Source of the DNA: Planctomycetota bacterium
GTDB taxonomy: Bacteria > Planctomycetota > UBA1135 > UBA2386
NCBI GenBank assembly: GCA_016793305.1
Contig: JAEUHU010000566.1
Coordinates: 1 to 19,526, forward strand
Length of the DNA: 19,526 bases
Direction: 5' to 3'
A model generated the notes under the pieces. That model was not told the DNA's origin. It made no database searches and worked only from the letters and a program-made list of their open reading frames with translations. Made by a program: the position numbers and the translations under genes. This document shows, piece after piece, positions 18,803 through 19,526 of this stretch (its first letter is position 1; every line of letters starts with the position of its first letter).

Positions 18803-19372
18803 ATGGCCCAGAAGCGCACCGACAAGTCCGCCCGCCTCTCCCAGTCCAAGACCACCGGGTCCAGCAAGCCCAACACCGGCAGTGCCGGGAACGGTGCTGC
18901 CGACCGTCTGACCCAGCTCGAGCGCCTGATCGAACTGATGGTCCAGAAGGATGTCGTCGAAGTGGAGCTCGAAGAGGGCGCCACCCGCTGGCGGGTGCGC
19001 CGCACCGAGCCGCACGCGGTCACCTACGCGGCCCCGACGGCGATGGCGATGCCGCCGATGGCGGCGATGCCGATGGCGGCGTCGCACGCCGCACCGGCCA
19101 GTGCCTCCGGCGGGGCCGCTCCCGCCGGCGAGCCGAAGGGCGAGGTCTTCAAGTCGCCGATGCTCGGCACCTTCTACCGCGCGGCGTCGCCCGAGGCGGA
19201 GCCGTTCTGCAAGGTCGGGGATCGCACGAGCAGCGACAAGACGCTGTGCATCATCGAGGCGATGAAGGTGATGAACGAGATCAAGGCCGAACGCGAGTTC
19301 GAGATCCTCGAGATCCTCGTCAAGAACGGCGAACCGGTGGAGTTCGGCCAGCCCCTGTTCCTGATCCGCTGA
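18803..19372 (+). CDS. accB: Biotin carboxyl carrier protein of acetyl-CoA carboxylase
   Basis: 189 residues from ATG 18803, with AGGAG (18788-18792) upstream. An in-frame TTG at 18758 was rejected. It carries biotin between the biotin carboxylase and carboxyltransferase parts of acetyl-CoA carboxylase, the first step of fatty acid synthesis. Residues 1 to about 33 are a Lys/Ser/Thr-rich extension. A conserved helix and strand follow ([20 protein letters not shown], written here as 20 residues). Residues about 73-112 are an Ala/Pro/Met-rich flexible linker with repeated MP and AM units. The biotinyl domain is about 113-189, with Lys155 in EAMKVMNEI as the biotin attachment site. The motif has Val where Met is more usual. 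accC follows after 13 bases, so the two are surely co-transcribed. Confidence 0.95.
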   Translation: MAQKRTDKSARLSQSKTTGSSKPNTGSAGNGAADRLTQLERLIELMVQKDVVEVELEEGATRWRVRRTEPHAVTYAAPTAMAMPPMAAMPMAASHAAPASASGGAAPAGEPKGEVFKSPMLGTFYRAASPEAEPFCKVGDRTSSDKTLCIIEAMKVMNEIKAEREFEILEILVKNGEPVEFGQPLFLIR

Positions 19373-19385
19373 GGGCGGGCTTGCC

Positions 19386-19526
19386 ATGTTCCAACGCATC
19401 CTGATCGCCAACCGCGGCGAGATCGCGCTGCGCATCCTGCGCGCGTGCAAGGATCTCGGCATCCAGTCGGTCGCCGTCTACAGCGAGGCCGACAAGGACT
19501 CGCTGCACCTGCGCTACGCCGACGAG
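19386..19526 (+). CDS. accC: Biotin carboxylase subunit of acetyl-CoA carboxylase (5' end only)
   Basis: The first 47 codons are present and the frame runs off the window end. The peptide [20 protein letters not shown], followed by [20 protein letters not shown] and HLRYADE, is the invariant N-terminus of biotin carboxylase, the start of its pre-ATP-grasp domain. The enzyme uses ATP and bicarbonate to carboxylate biotin on AccB. It begins 13 bases after accB in the classic accBC order. Full proteins are about 450 residues, so the ATP-grasp core is outside the window. Confidence 0.95.
   Translation, partial: MFQRILIANRGEIALRILRACKDLGIQSVAVYSEADKDSLHLRYADE

Noticed and set aside
19035..19082. 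Short repeats of GCGATG/CCGATG units in accB
   Set aside because: They encode the Ala/Pro/Met-rich flexible linker of the carrier protein and are in frame. There is no sign of a mobile or regulatory repeat.

Overview
The window is high-GC bacterial DNA that most resembles a Planctomycetota chromosome. The main reason is the pair of lineage-typical secreted proteins: a very large PVC-type haem-binding (CxxCH) propeller/HEAT protein with N-terminal FG-GAP/VCBS repeats and a C-terminal DUF1080 domain, and a separate protein with two DUF1080 (3-keto-disaccharide hydrolase-like) domains. Lipoprotein signals and an outer-membrane-barrel-like protein point to a diderm envelope. No phage, transposon, CRISPR array, tRNA or rRNA was recognised. 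Genus cannot be assigned from this sequence alone.

Left part (1-9658). The 3' end of a group II truncated haemoglobin gene (+) converges on a minus-strand run. In transcription order that run is an S9A prolyl-oligopeptidase-like lipoprotein (8279-6057), the 1718-residue FG-GAP/haem/DUF1080 protein (5987-831) and a small barrel-like lipoprotein (762-184). The tandem-DUF1080 gene (8381-9658, +) diverges from the peptidase. Together these look like an exported module for breaking down peptides and carbohydrates.

Middle part (9689-14552). All genes here are on the minus strand. A compact DUF2262-like gene of clearly lower GC (about 60%) lies downstream of a full-length class II, adenosylcobalamin-dependent ribonucleotide reductase (nrdJ). 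The reductase starts at a GTG with a perfect AGGAGG site. Upstream of it are about 600 bases without a credible gene. This stretch holds a good match to an NrdR box overlapping a plausible promoter, followed by a leader of about 425 bases rich in hairpins, some of them mutually exclusive.

Right part (14553-19526). An S41 C-terminal processing protease with HEAT-like N-terminus, PDZ domain and a DxNxDGxxD-like insertion (minus) diverges from a plus-strand group of housekeeping genes. These are moaC (molybdenum cofactor), asd (aspartate semialdehyde dehydrogenase, overlapping moaC by ATGA), accB (biotin carboxyl carrier protein) and the start of accC (biotin carboxylase).

A recurrent feature is inverted repeats that overlap or abut stop codons (globin, S9 peptidase, tandem-DUF1080/DUF2262 pair, nrdJ, ctp), mostly without a T-tract. 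The strongest is a 17-bp inverted repeat with one mismatch whose loop carries the nrdJ stop codon. The best candidates for something undescribed are this termination style and the nrdJ leader.
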